Origin: Bordetella parapertussis
GTDB lineage: Bacteria; Pseudomonadota; Gammaproteobacteria; Burkholderiales; Burkholderiaceae_B
Direction of reading: 5' to 3'
DNA length: 47,540 nucleotides
Assembly (NCBI GenBank): GCA_945862495.1
Contig: CAMAYM010000007.1
Location: forward strand, 1-47,540
In this document: positions 38,544 through 47,534 of the stretch, piece after piece
How positions within the stretch are numbered: position 1 is the stretch's first letter
How the letters are laid out: the number at the start of each line of letters is the position of its first letter
Notes under the pieces: generated by a model
What the model was told of the DNA's origin: nothing
Database searches by the model: none
The model's input: only the letters and a program-made list of their open reading frames with translations
Made by a program: the position numbers and the translations under genes

Positions 38544-39419
38544 ATGTTTTCAACAATTGCAGCGATCACACTTCCCATTTTCACCTTGGTGTTGGTAGGC
38601 TTTTTGTATGGTCGTCGCGTCAATCCTGATTTAGGGGGTGCCAACAAACTGGTCATTGACGTGGCCTTGCCTGTGTTGATCTTTATTTCGCTCTCAGCTA
38701 AAACGTTTGACCCGATTGCGGCGCTTTCATTTACTGGCGCATCTATCTTGTTGATTTTTCTGACTGGGCTGATCGCGTGGCCATTGGCGAAATTTTCGGG
38801 TGCGACGCAGTATGCATTTTTGCCTTGTGCCATGTTTACCAATGTTGGTCCGATTGGCATCCCCTTGATTGCCCTAGCCTATGGACCAGAAGGGATGGCC
38901 ACAGCTGTCGTGTTATTGGTGATCTCCAACATTTTGCATTTCACGCTGGGTGTTGGCGTGATGAGTGGCAAAGTTGACTGGCGTCTAGTGTATGCAAATC
39001 CCCTGGTTTGGGCCACGGTGTTGGGGGTTGCCAGCTCTCAATTTCAGTGGGTATTGCCTGAGTGGGCGCATACTTCTTGCACCATGATTGGGAGTGTGTT
39101 GGTGCCGATGATGTTGATGTCGCTCGGGACAAGATTTGCGAATAGTCAAGTAGCAGATGCTTGGGTAGGCGTGCAGTCAGGTTTGCTGATTATGCTTATC
39201 AGACTCGCGGCTGTCTTTATAGTCCTATGGTTCATTCCCTTGCAGGGGATAGAGCGTGGAGCTTTGATTTTGTTTGCTTGTTTGCCTCCAGCGGTCTTTA
39301 ATTTTATTCTCGCTGACAAATTTCAGGTGGAGCCTAACAAAGTAGCTTCTACTGTCATCGTCGGAAATCTATTGAGTTTAGCGTTTCTGCCCCTCGGTAT
39401 TTGGCTGGCATTCGTTTAG
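38544..39419 (+). CDS. AEC-family transporter
   Basis: 291 residues. Auxin-efflux-carrier family membrane protein with about ten segments: N-terminal IAAITLPIFTLVLVGFLYGRR and VIDVALPVLIFISLSA, a central CAMFTNVGPIGIPLIALAYGPEG that holds the polar, substrate-related NxGxxGxP element, and the mirrored second half (LILFACLPPAVFNFILADKF). These carriers export small organic acids or take part in malonate or similar transport in bacteria. It is followed by the GST and haloacid dehalogenase genes in the same direction, with gaps of 40 and 45 bases. Confidence 0.88.
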   Translation: MFSTIAAITLPIFTLVLVGFLYGRRVNPDLGGANKLVIDVALPVLIFISLSAKTFDPIAALSFTGASILLIFLTGLIAWPLAKFSGATQYAFLPCAMFTNVGPIGIPLIALAYGPEGMATAVVLLVISNILHFTLGVGVMSGKVDWRLVYANPLVWATVLGVASSQFQWVLPEWAHTSCTMIGSVLVPMMLMSLGTRFANSQVADAWVGVQSGLLIMLIRLAAVFIVLWFIPLQGIERGALILFACLPPAVFNFILADKFQVEPNKVASTVIVGNLLSLAFLPLGIWLAFV

Positions 39420-39459
39420 TTTTCGCATCTTCTCATCTTTACTTAGAAAGGTACTTTAT

Positions 39460-40155
39460 ATGATCAAGTTTTATTTCCACCCATCGCCCAACCCCTTGAA
39501 GATCGCACTGTATCTCGAAGAAACGGGTGAGCCCTACGAGCTCATACCGGTTGATACACGCAAAGGTGAACAGCACTCTGATGCCTTCAAGGCGATCAAC
39601 CCCAATGCCAAGACACCCGCCATGCTGGATGACGATGTGCGAGTTTTTGATAGCAATGCGATGTTGATGTATTTGGCTGAAAAAATAGGTAAGTTTTTGC
39701 CTGTTCATACACCTAAAAACAAAGCTGAGATGTATTCATGGCTGATGTTTGTCGCGACTGGCATTGGCCCATATTGTGGCCAAGCGGTGCACTTTAAACA
39801 TTTCGCGCCAGAGCCCAAGGAATATGCAGTCAATCGTTATGACTTTGAAGCATGGCGTCATTGGCACCTCATTAATGATCACTTGGCCAATCAGCCCTAT
39901 ATGATGGGTAATGAGTACACCATTGTGGATATGTCCGTTTGGGGCTGGGCGCGCGTCGTACCCTTTGTGTTGGGCGCTGATGCTTGGGAAAAACTGCCGC
40001 ATGTCAAACGTTTGCTCGATGAGATTAACGCCAGGCCCGCAGCGCAACGCGCGGAAGCGTTGAAAACAAAGTTTGCTTTTAAAGCCGAAGTCGATGAGGA
40101 GGCACGCAAGATGCTTTTCCCCTCAAACGAACGGCTCAAAGCTTCTGGTGTTTGA
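39460..40155 (+). CDS. Glutathione S-transferase family protein
   Basis: 231 residues. An N-terminal thioredoxin-like domain (MIKFYFHPSPNPLKIALYLEETGEPYELIPVDTRKGEQ), the cis-Pro block AKTPAMLDDDVRVFDSNAMLMYLAEK, and a helical C-terminal domain with YTIVDMSVWGWARVVPFVLG. AAGG lies upstream of the ATG. It could detoxify electrophiles; its position before a haloacid dehalogenase gene would suit a role with halogenated compounds but does not prove it. Confidence 0.9.
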   Translation: MIKFYFHPSPNPLKIALYLEETGEPYELIPVDTRKGEQHSDAFKAINPNAKTPAMLDDDVRVFDSNAMLMYLAEKIGKFLPVHTPKNKAEMYSWLMFVATGIGPYCGQAVHFKHFAPEPKEYAVNRYDFEAWRHWHLINDHLANQPYMMGNEYTIVDMSVWGWARVVPFVLGADAWEKLPHVKRLLDEINARPAAQRAEALKTKFAFKAEVDEEARKMLFPSNERLKASGV

Positions 40156-40200
40156 CCAATTTCCCAATACTGATGCTTTACGCGCAATGAGGTAAATGCC

Positions 40201-40899
40201 ATGACGATAAAAGCTGTTGTTTTTGATGCCTACGGAACATTGTTTGATGTGTACTCCATTCAAGTCTTGGCTGAGCAGCTCTACCCTGGTCTAGGTGCTG
40301 ATATTGCGGTGAAGTGGCGTGATAAGCAGATTGAGTACACAAGGTTGATCACGCAATCAGATCCTCACAAAGCAAGCGGCAGTCAGTACTTCCGCTCGTT
40401 TTGGGAATTAACGCGTTTGTCCTTGGAGTACACCTTGGACCGACTCAAACTAGATCGTGAGGCTGGGCAGGTGGAAATGCTGATGCAGCAATATGAGCAT
40501 CTCATGCCTTTCAAGGAGAATTTGGCCGTCTTGCAAAAGATCAAAGCCCTAGGTTTCACGACAGCGATCCTTTCTAATGGCAGTTTGGACATGCTGTTGT
40601 CCGCCGTCAAGAGCGCTGGTATGCAAGAGGTTGTAGATCACATCATCTCAGTTGATCCAATCCGTCTCTTTAAAACCTCACCGGAAAGTTACGGTCTGGT
40701 TCAGCAAACTGTACCTGTGCGCAAAGAAGAAGTGCTGTTTGTGTCCAGCAATGCATGGGATGCATTGGGTGCGACTTGGTTTGGCTTCACAACGCATTGG
40801 GTCAATCGGCAGGGTCTACCCTTTGAGGCTTTAACGCCTCGCCCGCATTATTCTGGACCCGATCTGACTTCAGTTTTGGAATCGTTAGGGGATTTTTAG
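40201..40899 (+). CDS. L-2-haloacid dehalogenase (haloacid dehalogenase type II)
   Basis: 232 residues. HAD-superfamily enzyme that hydrolyses L-2-haloalkanoates to D-2-hydroxy acids. The catalytic nucleophile D9 and T13 are in FDAYGTLFD; R40 in KWRDKQ is the halide-binding Arg; SNGS (near 117), KTSPESYG (Lys and Tyr) and SSNAWDALGA (Ser, Asn and Asp) complete the type II set. Length is as in known enzymes. GAGG lies upstream of the ATG. The operon ends at a hairpin terminator at 40919-40951. Confidence 0.92.
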   Translation: MTIKAVVFDAYGTLFDVYSIQVLAEQLYPGLGADIAVKWRDKQIEYTRLITQSDPHKASGSQYFRSFWELTRLSLEYTLDRLKLDREAGQVEMLMQQYEHLMPFKENLAVLQKIKALGFTTAILSNGSLDMLLSAVKSAGMQEVVDHIISVDPIRLFKTSPESYGLVQQTVPVRKEEVLFVSSNAWDALGATWFGFTTHWVNRQGLPFEALTPRPHYSGPDLTSVLESLGDF

Positions 40900-40918
40900 A
40901 GATATTCACCGCAAAGTC

Positions 40919-40951
40919 AATTAATCACCGTGTTTTATGTAGTGATTAATT
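40919..40951 (+). terminator. Terminator after the haloacid dehalogenase gene
   Basis: AATTAATCAC (40919-40928) and GTGATTAATT (40942-40951) form a perfect 10-bp stem with a 13-base loop, followed by TTTT on the plus strand. It lies 19 bases past the stop codon. Confidence 0.75.
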
Positions 40952-40975
40952 TTTGGTAGATGCCGTTCGAAAGCC

Positions 40976-42463
40976 TTATGGCCTCGTCCGTGTCGTTTTA
41001 GCTAGCTTTGTCCAAGGCAAATCGGCAGGATCAGCAGCCATTGGTCCTGCAGCCTTTGCCACCAAAATATGAGACGCAATCGGGGTAAAGTCCGCCCGAA
41101 AATGGTTGGAGCTTTTCACGACCAAGACTTTCATTGTTTCGGGGTGTACACCCAACATCCTAAAAAGTTCACGATCCAAGAGTTGTTTTTTACCGCTTGC
41201 GACCGCCACGAGGACCCCTTCAATTTCAAGCAAGGCGCACGGTCCAAGCGCAATCCGCGAGCCTGTCATCATGGGACCCTTAAGCGTAACTTTTCCATCA
41301 GAGAGTGCTTTGACTTTAAAGGTGCCTTGTACGGGCGGGTCGCTGAGTTGGCCGGTAAAGGTCGGCACTGCTGTACCGATCGCCGTGGTAATCGACGCAC
41401 CAAGACCGGCTTCATGGGCCATGGTGGCGGTCTTGGGATCAAACAGCAGGCCGAGTGCGACTTTGCCAGGTAAACGTTTGCCTGCGGATTTTTCTAACAA
41501 CGCGCGCAACAGACCGGTCGTGTTGCTGTCGCCGCCTGCACCAGGGTTGTCTTGTGTGTCTGCAATCACAACTGGTTTTTCATTTGTTTCACCGAGCACA
41601 CAGGCACGCTCGACTGCATCGCGTGCGGAAAACATTTCGAGTGTCCACTGCGTGGGTTCGCTGACGTTTGCGTACAGTCGTTGCACCGCGGCTTCGGCAC
41701 GATCACCATAGCCCCAGACCATCGGTGCGCATTCCTCAATATCCGAAGCGGGAAACGCCATACAAAAACTCAGGCAAGTGTCGAACTCACGGTCCAGATC
41801 AGCGAGCTCTGCGTAGCGTGATTTGGCGGGCTCGAGCCAAGTGCTCTGCGCATTCAATGGAATGAGATAGGGCAGGCGACGGTACGCCATCAGTTCTTTC
41901 GATCCGCGCTTGAAGCGTCGTTTTAAAAGTTTTGCTGCAAGCTCGCCGGTTTTGGCCATATCCACGTGAGGATAGGTGCGGTAGGACACGAGGGCGTCGG
42001 CCTCTGCCAACATGCGGTGTGTGACATTGGCATGGAGGTCCAGGCTCGCCACAATGGGCATCTTTGGGCCGACGATTGCACGTATGCGTGCAATCAACTC
42101 ACCCTCGGAGTCATCGAGATGTTCGGCCACAGCTGCACCATGTAAGTCCAGATAGACGGCATCAAAGCCACCTTGCCGGATGCCAGTCAAGATCGAGTCA
42201 CTAATTCGCTCAAACGCATCTTGCGTGACGTGTGCAGAAGGAATCGCACCGCACCAAGAGCCTGGTACGAGCTGCCATCCCTCGAGACGCGCCGCCTCCA
42301 TAAATCCGCCGATCGGGATATTGACATCGCGCAAGCTATCCAACATGGGCTGGCCAGTGATGAAGGCAGGAAACGATTCGCCGCGGTTAAACGCAGCCCA
42401 GTCTGCTTTTGTGGGGGCAAAGGTATTGGTTTCGTGCTGATAGCCTGCGACGTAGATCTTCAA
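40976..42463 (-). CDS. M81 (MlrC/microcystinase-like) metallopeptidase
   Basis: 495 residues from a TTG at 42463, chosen because GGAG lies 7 bases upstream and the protein then begins KIYVAGYQHETNTFAP, the standard family start; an ATG at 42493 adds ten residues and is an alternative. Zinc-binding motifs of the M81/MlrC family are visible: LDLHGAAV, SLDLHANVT (Asp and His), SYRTYPHVDM (His), and AFPASDIEECAPMVWGYG. IADTQDNPGAGGDSNT opens the C-terminal MlrC domain. The family hydrolyses linearised microcystin in one case but most members have unknown peptide or amide substrates. Confidence 0.88.
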   Translation of the reverse strand: MKIYVAGYQHETNTFAPTKADWAAFNRGESFPAFITGQPMLDSLRDVNIPIGGFMEAARLEGWQLVPGSWCGAIPSAHVTQDAFERISDSILTGIRQGGFDAVYLDLHGAAVAEHLDDSEGELIARIRAIVGPKMPIVASLDLHANVTHRMLAEADALVSYRTYPHVDMAKTGELAAKLLKRRFKRGSKELMAYRRLPYLIPLNAQSTWLEPAKSRYAELADLDREFDTCLSFCMAFPASDIEECAPMVWGYGDRAEAAVQRLYANVSEPTQWTLEMFSARDAVERACVLGETNEKPVVIADTQDNPGAGGDSNTTGLLRALLEKSAGKRLPGKVALGLLFDPKTATMAHEAGLGASITTAIGTAVPTFTGQLSDPPVQGTFKVKALSDGKVTLKGPMMTGSRIALGPCALLEIEGVLVAVASGKKQLLDRELFRMLGVHPETMKVLVVKSSNHFRADFTPIASHILVAKAAGPMAADPADLPWTKLAKTTRTRP

Positions 42464-42530
42464 ATCTCGACTCCAGAGAAATTGTTGCACCATATTAAGC
42501 GCACCTAACGTAATGCGGTTTAGATCAATA

Positions 42531-42917
42531 TTATTTCGCGAAATACGTTACAGAGGGTAGTTTTGCGAAATGCGCATCAAATGTCATTAGCTGAGCTTGG
42601 TGATGCTGTGCCGTGGCATAAACAATCGCATCGGCTGTCGCGAGTTTGTACTTTCGATGGCATTCTGATGCCCTTAAGGCAATATCAGTATCGAGTTGAA
42701 CAACGATACATTTTTGTGTGTAAGCGATGACAGAATCTGAGCGTTCCTCTCCTAGCTCTCTCGTCAGCCATTTTGAAAGTTCAAGTTGAACAATGGTTGG
42801 AACAATACAAAACTCTTTAGCTGGAAATTTACTGCTAAGTTTATTTCCGTGAGAGCTATCAGTGAGCCATTCTATCCAAGCAGAGGTATCGACGACATAA
42901 AGCTGCTTAGATGCCAT
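42531..42917 (-). CDS. vapC: PIN-domain toxin (VapC-like, module 2)
   Basis: 128 residues. PIN ribonuclease: Asp in YVVDTSAWIEWL, Glu in VQLELSKWL, Asp in LATADAIVYATAQHH and Asp in LMTFDAHF. It starts at the stop of the antitoxin gene (TAATG type overlap of 1 base), so it is translated from the same mRNA. Confidence 0.9.
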   Translation of the reverse strand: MASKQLYVVDTSAWIEWLTDSSHGNKLSSKFPAKEFCIVPTIVQLELSKWLTRELGEERSDSVIAYTQKCIVVQLDTDIALRASECHRKYKLATADAIVYATAQHHQAQLMTFDAHFAKLPSVTYFAK

Positions 42918-43129
42918 TAGTAACGATCCTTACGATCTCGGTAATTTTCCGTGTTAGCGCCTTTGGCAATTCCTCGAAGCTGGTCAAGCTCCGGCACAGG
43001 CATCATGAGCAGGCCCTCACCCTTGGGTAGAAATACAAATTCTTGCCCTGCAGACCAGTGCATGGTTTCTCTGATCGCCTTGGGAATGGAGATTTGAAAC
43101 TTACTTGAGAGCGTCGCGGTATTGGACAT
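42917..43129 (-). CDS. vapB: AbrB/VapB-type antitoxin (module 2)
   Basis: 70 residues. MSNTATLSSKFQISIPKAIRETMHWSAGQEFVFLPKGEGLLM is the SpoVT/AbrB swapped-hairpin DNA-binding domain; the basic tail (ENYRDRKDRY) should bind the toxin. It has AGGAAA 6 bases upstream and a convincing promoter at 43164-43192. Confidence 0.9.
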   Translation of the reverse strand: MSNTATLSSKFQISIPKAIRETMHWSAGQEFVFLPKGEGLLMMPVPELDQLRGIAKGANTENYRDRKDRY

Positions 43130-43163
43130 TTCTGGTTTCCTATCGATCGATCATGTTTTTGTA

Positions 43164-43192
43164 AGAATATACCTTACGGGTCACGCTGTCAA
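43164..43192 (-). promoter_or_regulatory. Sigma-70 promoter with operator of vapBC module 2
   Basis: On the minus strand a perfect -35 TTGACA (43192-43187) and, after 17 bases, TATTCT (43169-43164); TATATT is also available at 15 bases. The -10 lies within GTAAG-N7-CTTAC (43161-43177), a dyad well placed for autorepression. Confidence 0.6.
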
Positions 43193-43345
43193 TGCAGCTT
43201 GAAATACTTGTATTAATGCAGCTGTTCCAGTTGCGATGGCATCAATTTTCGTCTGCAAAATGATGAATTTGTTAGAATTTACCTATTATTGGTGCTAGAG
43301 CTAGAGGCGCACCAAGTTACAACAACTTCTTATTTAGAGAAAAAA

Positions 43346-43984
43346 ATGGTTGAGACGCTGCCGACGCTCCCTTTATGGGTCGATGTCACCGCAATGTCGA
43401 CAACGGCGATTTACGGAGCGGCAACGGCCCGTGGTCGTAATGTACCGGTTGCGGGCACTTTATTCGCGGGTATTTTGGGTGGTGCTGCGGGCGGTATTGT
43501 CCGGGATCTACTGCTTGGGCTGGAGCCGGTTGCGATTACCGGACCCTATTATTTTCCGTGGATTTTATTGGCGGCGGTCTTCGGCGCTTTCTTTTTTTAT
43601 AAATTTATTTCCTCAAAGATCCCCTATCTTGTCTTAAAAGGTGTGGCGATTGGTTTATTGATTTCAATTGGATGCCAAAAAGCACTCATCCACGAGGTGC
43701 CGTTTGTGTCGATTATTCTCTGTGGCGTGTTGACGGCAACGGTCGGGGGGATGGCGATTGATACGCTGACAGGTCATCGGGCTGTCGTCTTTAGTCAGGC
43801 GCACTGGTTTGCAACAGCGCTCATTATTGGCAGTCTGGTTTTTTACGGACTCACGATTAGTACCAATTTTTATATTGCAACTGCGGGTGCGACGCTCACC
43901 GCAGCCGCCCTCTATGTCACGAGTGTGCTTCGCAATTGGCCATCACCGACATGGCCCAAAGAAGACACGGATATGTCTGCCTGA
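43346..43984 (+). CDS. TRIC / UPF0126 family cation channel-like protein
   Basis: 212 residues from ATG 43346. Trimeric intracellular cation channel family (UPF0126): about seven membrane segments in two similar halves, each with a glycine-rich motif, GGAAGGIVRDLLLG in the first and TATVGGMAIDTLTG in the second. Prokaryotic members conduct K+. The frame can be read back to 43289, but the extra residues are polar and unlikely. It is the first of three genes in the same direction; the next begins 21 bases downstream. RBS weak (AGAG). Confidence 0.85.
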   Translation: MVETLPTLPLWVDVTAMSTTAIYGAATARGRNVPVAGTLFAGILGGAAGGIVRDLLLGLEPVAITGPYYFPWILLAAVFGAFFFYKFISSKIPYLVLKGVAIGLLISIGCQKALIHEVPFVSIILCGVLTATVGGMAIDTLTGHRAVVFSQAHWFATALIIGSLVFYGLTISTNFYIATAGATLTAAALYVTSVLRNWPSPTWPKEDTDMSA

Positions 43985-44005
43985 TCTCCTTTATTAGGAA
44001 TAAAA

Positions 44006-45850
44006 ATGCCAGTTTTAAAAGAAGCTTTTAAAGTCGCTGCAATTGAGTTCAACCCAGAGTTCATGGAGTTGGATAAAAATATTGTGGCTGCGACCGCGAT
44101 GGCCGAAGAGGCTGCAAAAAATGGCGCGCGGCTGATTGTGATGCCTGAAGCGGCTGTGTCGGGATACATCTACCGTGATCTCGAACAGTTTTTGCCTTAT
44201 ATGGATACGGTACCCGGCAAGACGACTGACTCGCTGTTGACCGTCACTAAAAAATACAACTGCTATATCGCGATCGGGATTGCTGAGATTGATCGTGATA
44301 CAGGATTGACGTACAACACCGGAGCACTAGTAGGTCCTAATGGGCTGGTGGGCAAGTATCGTAAAAACGGTTTGAACCCATCGGATATTTTGTGGTTCGT
44401 GCCCGGTAATACTGGCTATCCCGTATTTGAGACTGAGCTCGGTCGCATCACGATGATTATTTGTTATGACGATACCTATTGGGAGCCTGCGCGCGTGGCG
44501 GCCTTAAAGGGTTGTGACATGATCGCTTATATTTGTTCCTCGGATCGTTTGCTGCCTCAGTTGGGCTCGGAGGCTGCAGGCAAACACTCGACGATTGCCG
44601 CTGTGCAGCATCAAAGCGCTTGGAATGGACTGGCGATGATCGCCGCCGACCGAAACAATGCAGAGACGAATCCAACGACCGGTGTCACCGTGACCTACGG
44701 TGGCTCTGCTTCGATTTGGCAGGCCGATGGAGAGCGCATCGCGCACGCGTCGGCCACCGATTACACCAAAACAATGACGAACAAGCCCTCAATCATTTAT
44801 GGCATGATCGATCCGGCTCGCTTTGATAATGAGCAAAAGCGGACACTTGAGCGTCGCCGCCCAGAGCTCTACAAAGAGCTCGCGTTTTACCGCGCACCGA
44901 CAGATTCAGCCGCTACGAAACATTCGTCTGAAGTCTCTGCCGCAGCAGTGCAGTATCGCTTGGATAAGAATGATTTTGAAGGTAATTTAAATCGCTGCGA
45001 TGCCTTGATACAAAAAATGCAGGAGGGCGCGACAGCATTTAATTTAGTGGTGTTGCCTTCATGCTCATTTTGCGGTCCTGTGTCACAGGACAATGTTGAA
45101 GCGATTTCTGAGAAAGCACTGGGTAAATCCACGCAAGCTGCGAGCGATTTTGCAGTGCGTTTAAAAACCCATCTCGTCGCTAGCTTTATTGAAAAGGATG
45201 GGGAGCACTATTTTCATACGGCTGTTTTACTTGGGCCAGATGGCAAGGTGCTTGGTCTCTATCGTCAAACGCATCTCGACCCTGCTGAGAGCGCCTTCTT
45301 AACTGTAGGTGATGACTTACCTGTTTTTGAAACATCGCTTGGCAAGGTGGGTATTTTGCTGAATGAGGACTTCCGTTTCCCCGAGGCTTCTGGCATGTTG
45401 GCGATGCGTCGTGCAGATATTATTGCGGCCCCTGTCAGCTGGTCTGGTCAGTATGGTGGCCAGTTGCAAGATGCTGCGGGTCTGTTCGATCACCCTTGCG
45501 CCGCGAATACGATGATCTTTTGGTATGCGGCAGCCAAAACTGCACAAGCCTATACCGTGGTGGCCAACTCCGTTGGAAATGGCAATATGGGGTCGAGCGG
45601 CGTGTTTACGATTAATCCGATCGACTCTCTCGAAATCCCAGTGGTGGGATCGATCGATAAAGAAGAGGTCGTGTCATTGAAGTTCACCACGTTGGGTAAT
45701 GCGTATTGGATGAATCAAAGCAAACTCATTGGCGGTCGTCGTGCGGATCTGGCTTCGCCATTGGTCTTTCCCGCACAATCCAAAGCGTTCCAGCAATGGA
45801 AAAATGCATCTGGTTTTGATCTGGATGCTTGGTCAGCCTACAAGCAATAA
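44006..45850 (+). CDS. Double nitrilase-superfamily protein, second half catalytically dead
   Basis: 614 residues, two nitrilase (carbon-nitrogen hydrolase) domains in one chain. The first (about 8-290) has the full catalytic triad: E48 in MPEAAVSGY, K120 in GKYRKNGL and C153 in IICYDDTYWEP. The second (about 315-580) keeps the fold pattern but has S352 (LPSCSF) for Glu, Q421 (YRQTHL) for Lys and N453 (LLNEDFRFPE) for Cys, so it cannot hydrolyse. It may serve for dimer-like contacts within the chain or regulation. The substrate of the first half is unknown. It sits between two channel-like genes, separated by 21 and 5 bases, so the three are one operon. Confidence 0.88.
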   Translation: MPVLKEAFKVAAIEFNPEFMELDKNIVAATAMAEEAAKNGARLIVMPEAAVSGYIYRDLEQFLPYMDTVPGKTTDSLLTVTKKYNCYIAIGIAEIDRDTGLTYNTGALVGPNGLVGKYRKNGLNPSDILWFVPGNTGYPVFETELGRITMIICYDDTYWEPARVAALKGCDMIAYICSSDRLLPQLGSEAAGKHSTIAAVQHQSAWNGLAMIAADRNNAETNPTTGVTVTYGGSASIWQADGERIAHASATDYTKTMTNKPSIIYGMIDPARFDNEQKRTLERRRPELYKELAFYRAPTDSAATKHSSEVSAAAVQYRLDKNDFEGNLNRCDALIQKMQEGATAFNLVVLPSCSFCGPVSQDNVEAISEKALGKSTQAASDFAVRLKTHLVASFIEKDGEHYFHTAVLLGPDGKVLGLYRQTHLDPAESAFLTVGDDLPVFETSLGKVGILLNEDFRFPEASGMLAMRRADIIAAPVSWSGQYGGQLQDAAGLFDHPCAANTMIFWYAAAKTAQAYTVVANSVGNGNMGSSGVFTINPIDSLEIPVVGSIDKEEVVSLKFTTLGNAYWMNQSKLIGGRRADLASPLVFPAQSKAFQQWKNASGFDLDAWSAYKQ

Positions 45851-45855
45851 AAATA

Positions 45856-46308
45856 ATGAACACCACAGCAGCAAATTACGTATTCAACTTCGATGCCTTA
45901 ATTTTAGGCTGCACTACGATTTTGCTTTGCTTGATCGTGCAGGCTTTGTTCGTCATGCTTGTGACCACTAAGTTTAAAAATGGCGTGCGACAACTCGTCA
46001 ACAGTAATCGATGGACACTCGCACAAGCTGTATTTTTTGCTGGTATCTTGTTGCTGCTGTTTTCACATTTAGTGCAGATCTATATATGGGGTCTGTCACT
46101 CACAATTTTCGATATTATTCCTAGTCAGCATCAGGCGATGGTGTTTGCTGGGAGTTCTTATACAACGGTTGGGTTTGTGACGGACCCCTTGCCGGTGCAT
46201 TGGCAGCTGATGACGGTCATCATGGCTGCCTCTGGATTTTTCTCATTTGGTTGGAGCACGGCTGTGATGTTTCTGCTTTCTCAGGCTCTTTTTCCCTCGG
46301 AAAAGTGA
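45856..46308 (+). CDS. Small K+ channel-like membrane protein
   Basis: 150 residues from ATG 45856. Three or four hydrophobic segments; between the last two lies SSYTTVGFVTDPLPVHW followed by SGFFSFGWSTAVMFLL. This is the order of a small bacterial ion-channel family in which the pore loop reads TTVGYGD and is followed by GWST. Here the filter is TTVGF without the Gly-Asp, so selectivity may be altered. The gene begins 5 bases after the nitrilase gene. Its last 28 bases overlap the end of the convergent CoA-transferase gene. Confidence 0.75.
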   Translation: MNTTAANYVFNFDALILGCTTILLCLIVQALFVMLVTTKFKNGVRQLVNSNRWTLAQAVFFAGILLLLFSHLVQIYIWGLSLTIFDIIPSQHQAMVFAGSSYTTVGFVTDPLPVHWQLMTVIMAASGFFSFGWSTAVMFLLSQALFPSEK

Positions 46309-47534
46309 GTACGCTCTAGCGTTTCCCGATGATCTGGGTGCGCAATGGCGATCATGGCTTTAATGCGCGCGGCTAGGGACTTGCCACGAAGTTCTGCTGC
46401 ACCCCATTCCGTCACCACAATATCCGCATCACTCCGTAAACACGTCACGGGCCCATTTTTAATCTGGCTGACGATACGACTCACGCTGCCGTCTTTGGTT
46501 GTAGAGGGTAGTGCGATGATCGAACGACCCACGGGTGCTGCGAGGGCGCCGCGAACAAAATCTACCAGTCCTCCTGTTGCTCCGACATAGCGACCATTGA
46601 TTGACTCTGCATTGACTTGACCGGTTAAGTCCACCTCAATAGCGGAGTTGATCGCGGTGAAGTTTTCAAGACGAGCAAGATTGTGAAGGGCGTGTGTATA
46701 GGCATAGGGCTTAAGCGCGAGGTCAGCATTTGCACGACAAAAGTCATATAGTTTTTGTGTCCCTAGCAGAGAGGCCGCGACTGTTTTTCCTGTATCTAGG
46801 GACTTAAAGGCATTCGTGATGACACCTTGTTGGATCAGCTCAATCGCGGCATCCCCTAAGACACCGGAATGAATGCCCAGATCGCGTCGATCCGTCAGTA
46901 AACCCAGGATTGCCTCGGGAATCGCACCAAGGCCGAGTTCGAGCACGTCACGATCTGCGATAAAGGTCGAAGCAATGGCGGCGATTTTCTTTTCAATCTC
47001 ACCAATCCGTGCGGCAGGAAGTTCTAGCAGTGGGCGGTTGCTCGAGATTTTTGCATCAATGGAAATACCTTCGAGCATAGAGGAGGTATGCGTCCAGGGC
47101 ATTTGTTCGTTGATTTCTGCAATGACCACGCGCGCCCGTCGAGCAGCTTCGATCATATAGTCCGCAGAGATTCCCAGGCTGTGTTTGCCATCTGGGCCGG
47201 GTGGGCTGAGTTGTAGCATCGCCACATCGCAAGGTATTGCGCCTGTGGTGAGCATGTGACCTAGCGCGGAGCAATGCAAGGGCATGACTTCTAGTGCGTG
47301 GGCGTCGATCAAACGGCTATTGAGGCCAAAGCCGCCAAACGTTGAAAGCTTGAGGAAGTCTTGGTGTTCGGGCTGTAAGGTGTTGGAACAGGTCGCACCA
47401 ATAAACACCGCGCAGGGACCAAGTGTTTGTCGTTGTGCGACGAAGGCTTCAGTGAGCGTGAGCGGTTCTGCTGTCGTCTGCGTCCAGACCACCGCATCGC
47501 CTTTTTTAATGTAACGGGAAAGATCGATTGTCAC
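46281..47534 (-). CDS. Acetyl-CoA hydrolase/transferase family CoA-transferase
   Basis: 417 residues, apparently complete, with a GTG start at 47534. Family I-type CoA-transferase of the acetyl-CoA hydrolase / 4-hydroxybutyrate CoA-transferase group. The N-terminal half has VFIGATCSNTLQPEH and PCDVAMLQLSPPGPDGKHSLGIS; the catalytic Glu is in INSAIEVDLTGQVNAES, followed by GATGGLVDFVRGA and VVTEWGAAELRGKSL. It moves CoA between carboxylic acids; which acids cannot be told. The window ends 6 bases upstream of the start, so its promoter is not visible. It converges with and overlaps the channel-like gene by 28 bases. Confidence 0.9.
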   Translation of the reverse strand: MTIDLSRYIKKGDAVVWTQTTAEPLTLTEAFVAQRQTLGPCAVFIGATCSNTLQPEHQDFLKLSTFGGFGLNSRLIDAHALEVMPLHCSALGHMLTTGAIPCDVAMLQLSPPGPDGKHSLGISADYMIEAARRARVVIAEINEQMPWTHTSSMLEGISIDAKISSNRPLLELPAARIGEIEKKIAAIASTFIADRDVLELGLGAIPEAILGLLTDRRDLGIHSGVLGDAAIELIQQGVITNAFKSLDTGKTVAASLLGTQKLYDFCRANADLALKPYAYTHALHNLARLENFTAINSAIEVDLTGQVNAESINGRYVGATGGLVDFVRGALAAPVGRSIIALPSTTKDGSVSRIVSQIKNGPVTCLRSDADIVVTEWGAAELRGKSLAARIKAMIAIAHPDHRETLERTHFSEGKRA

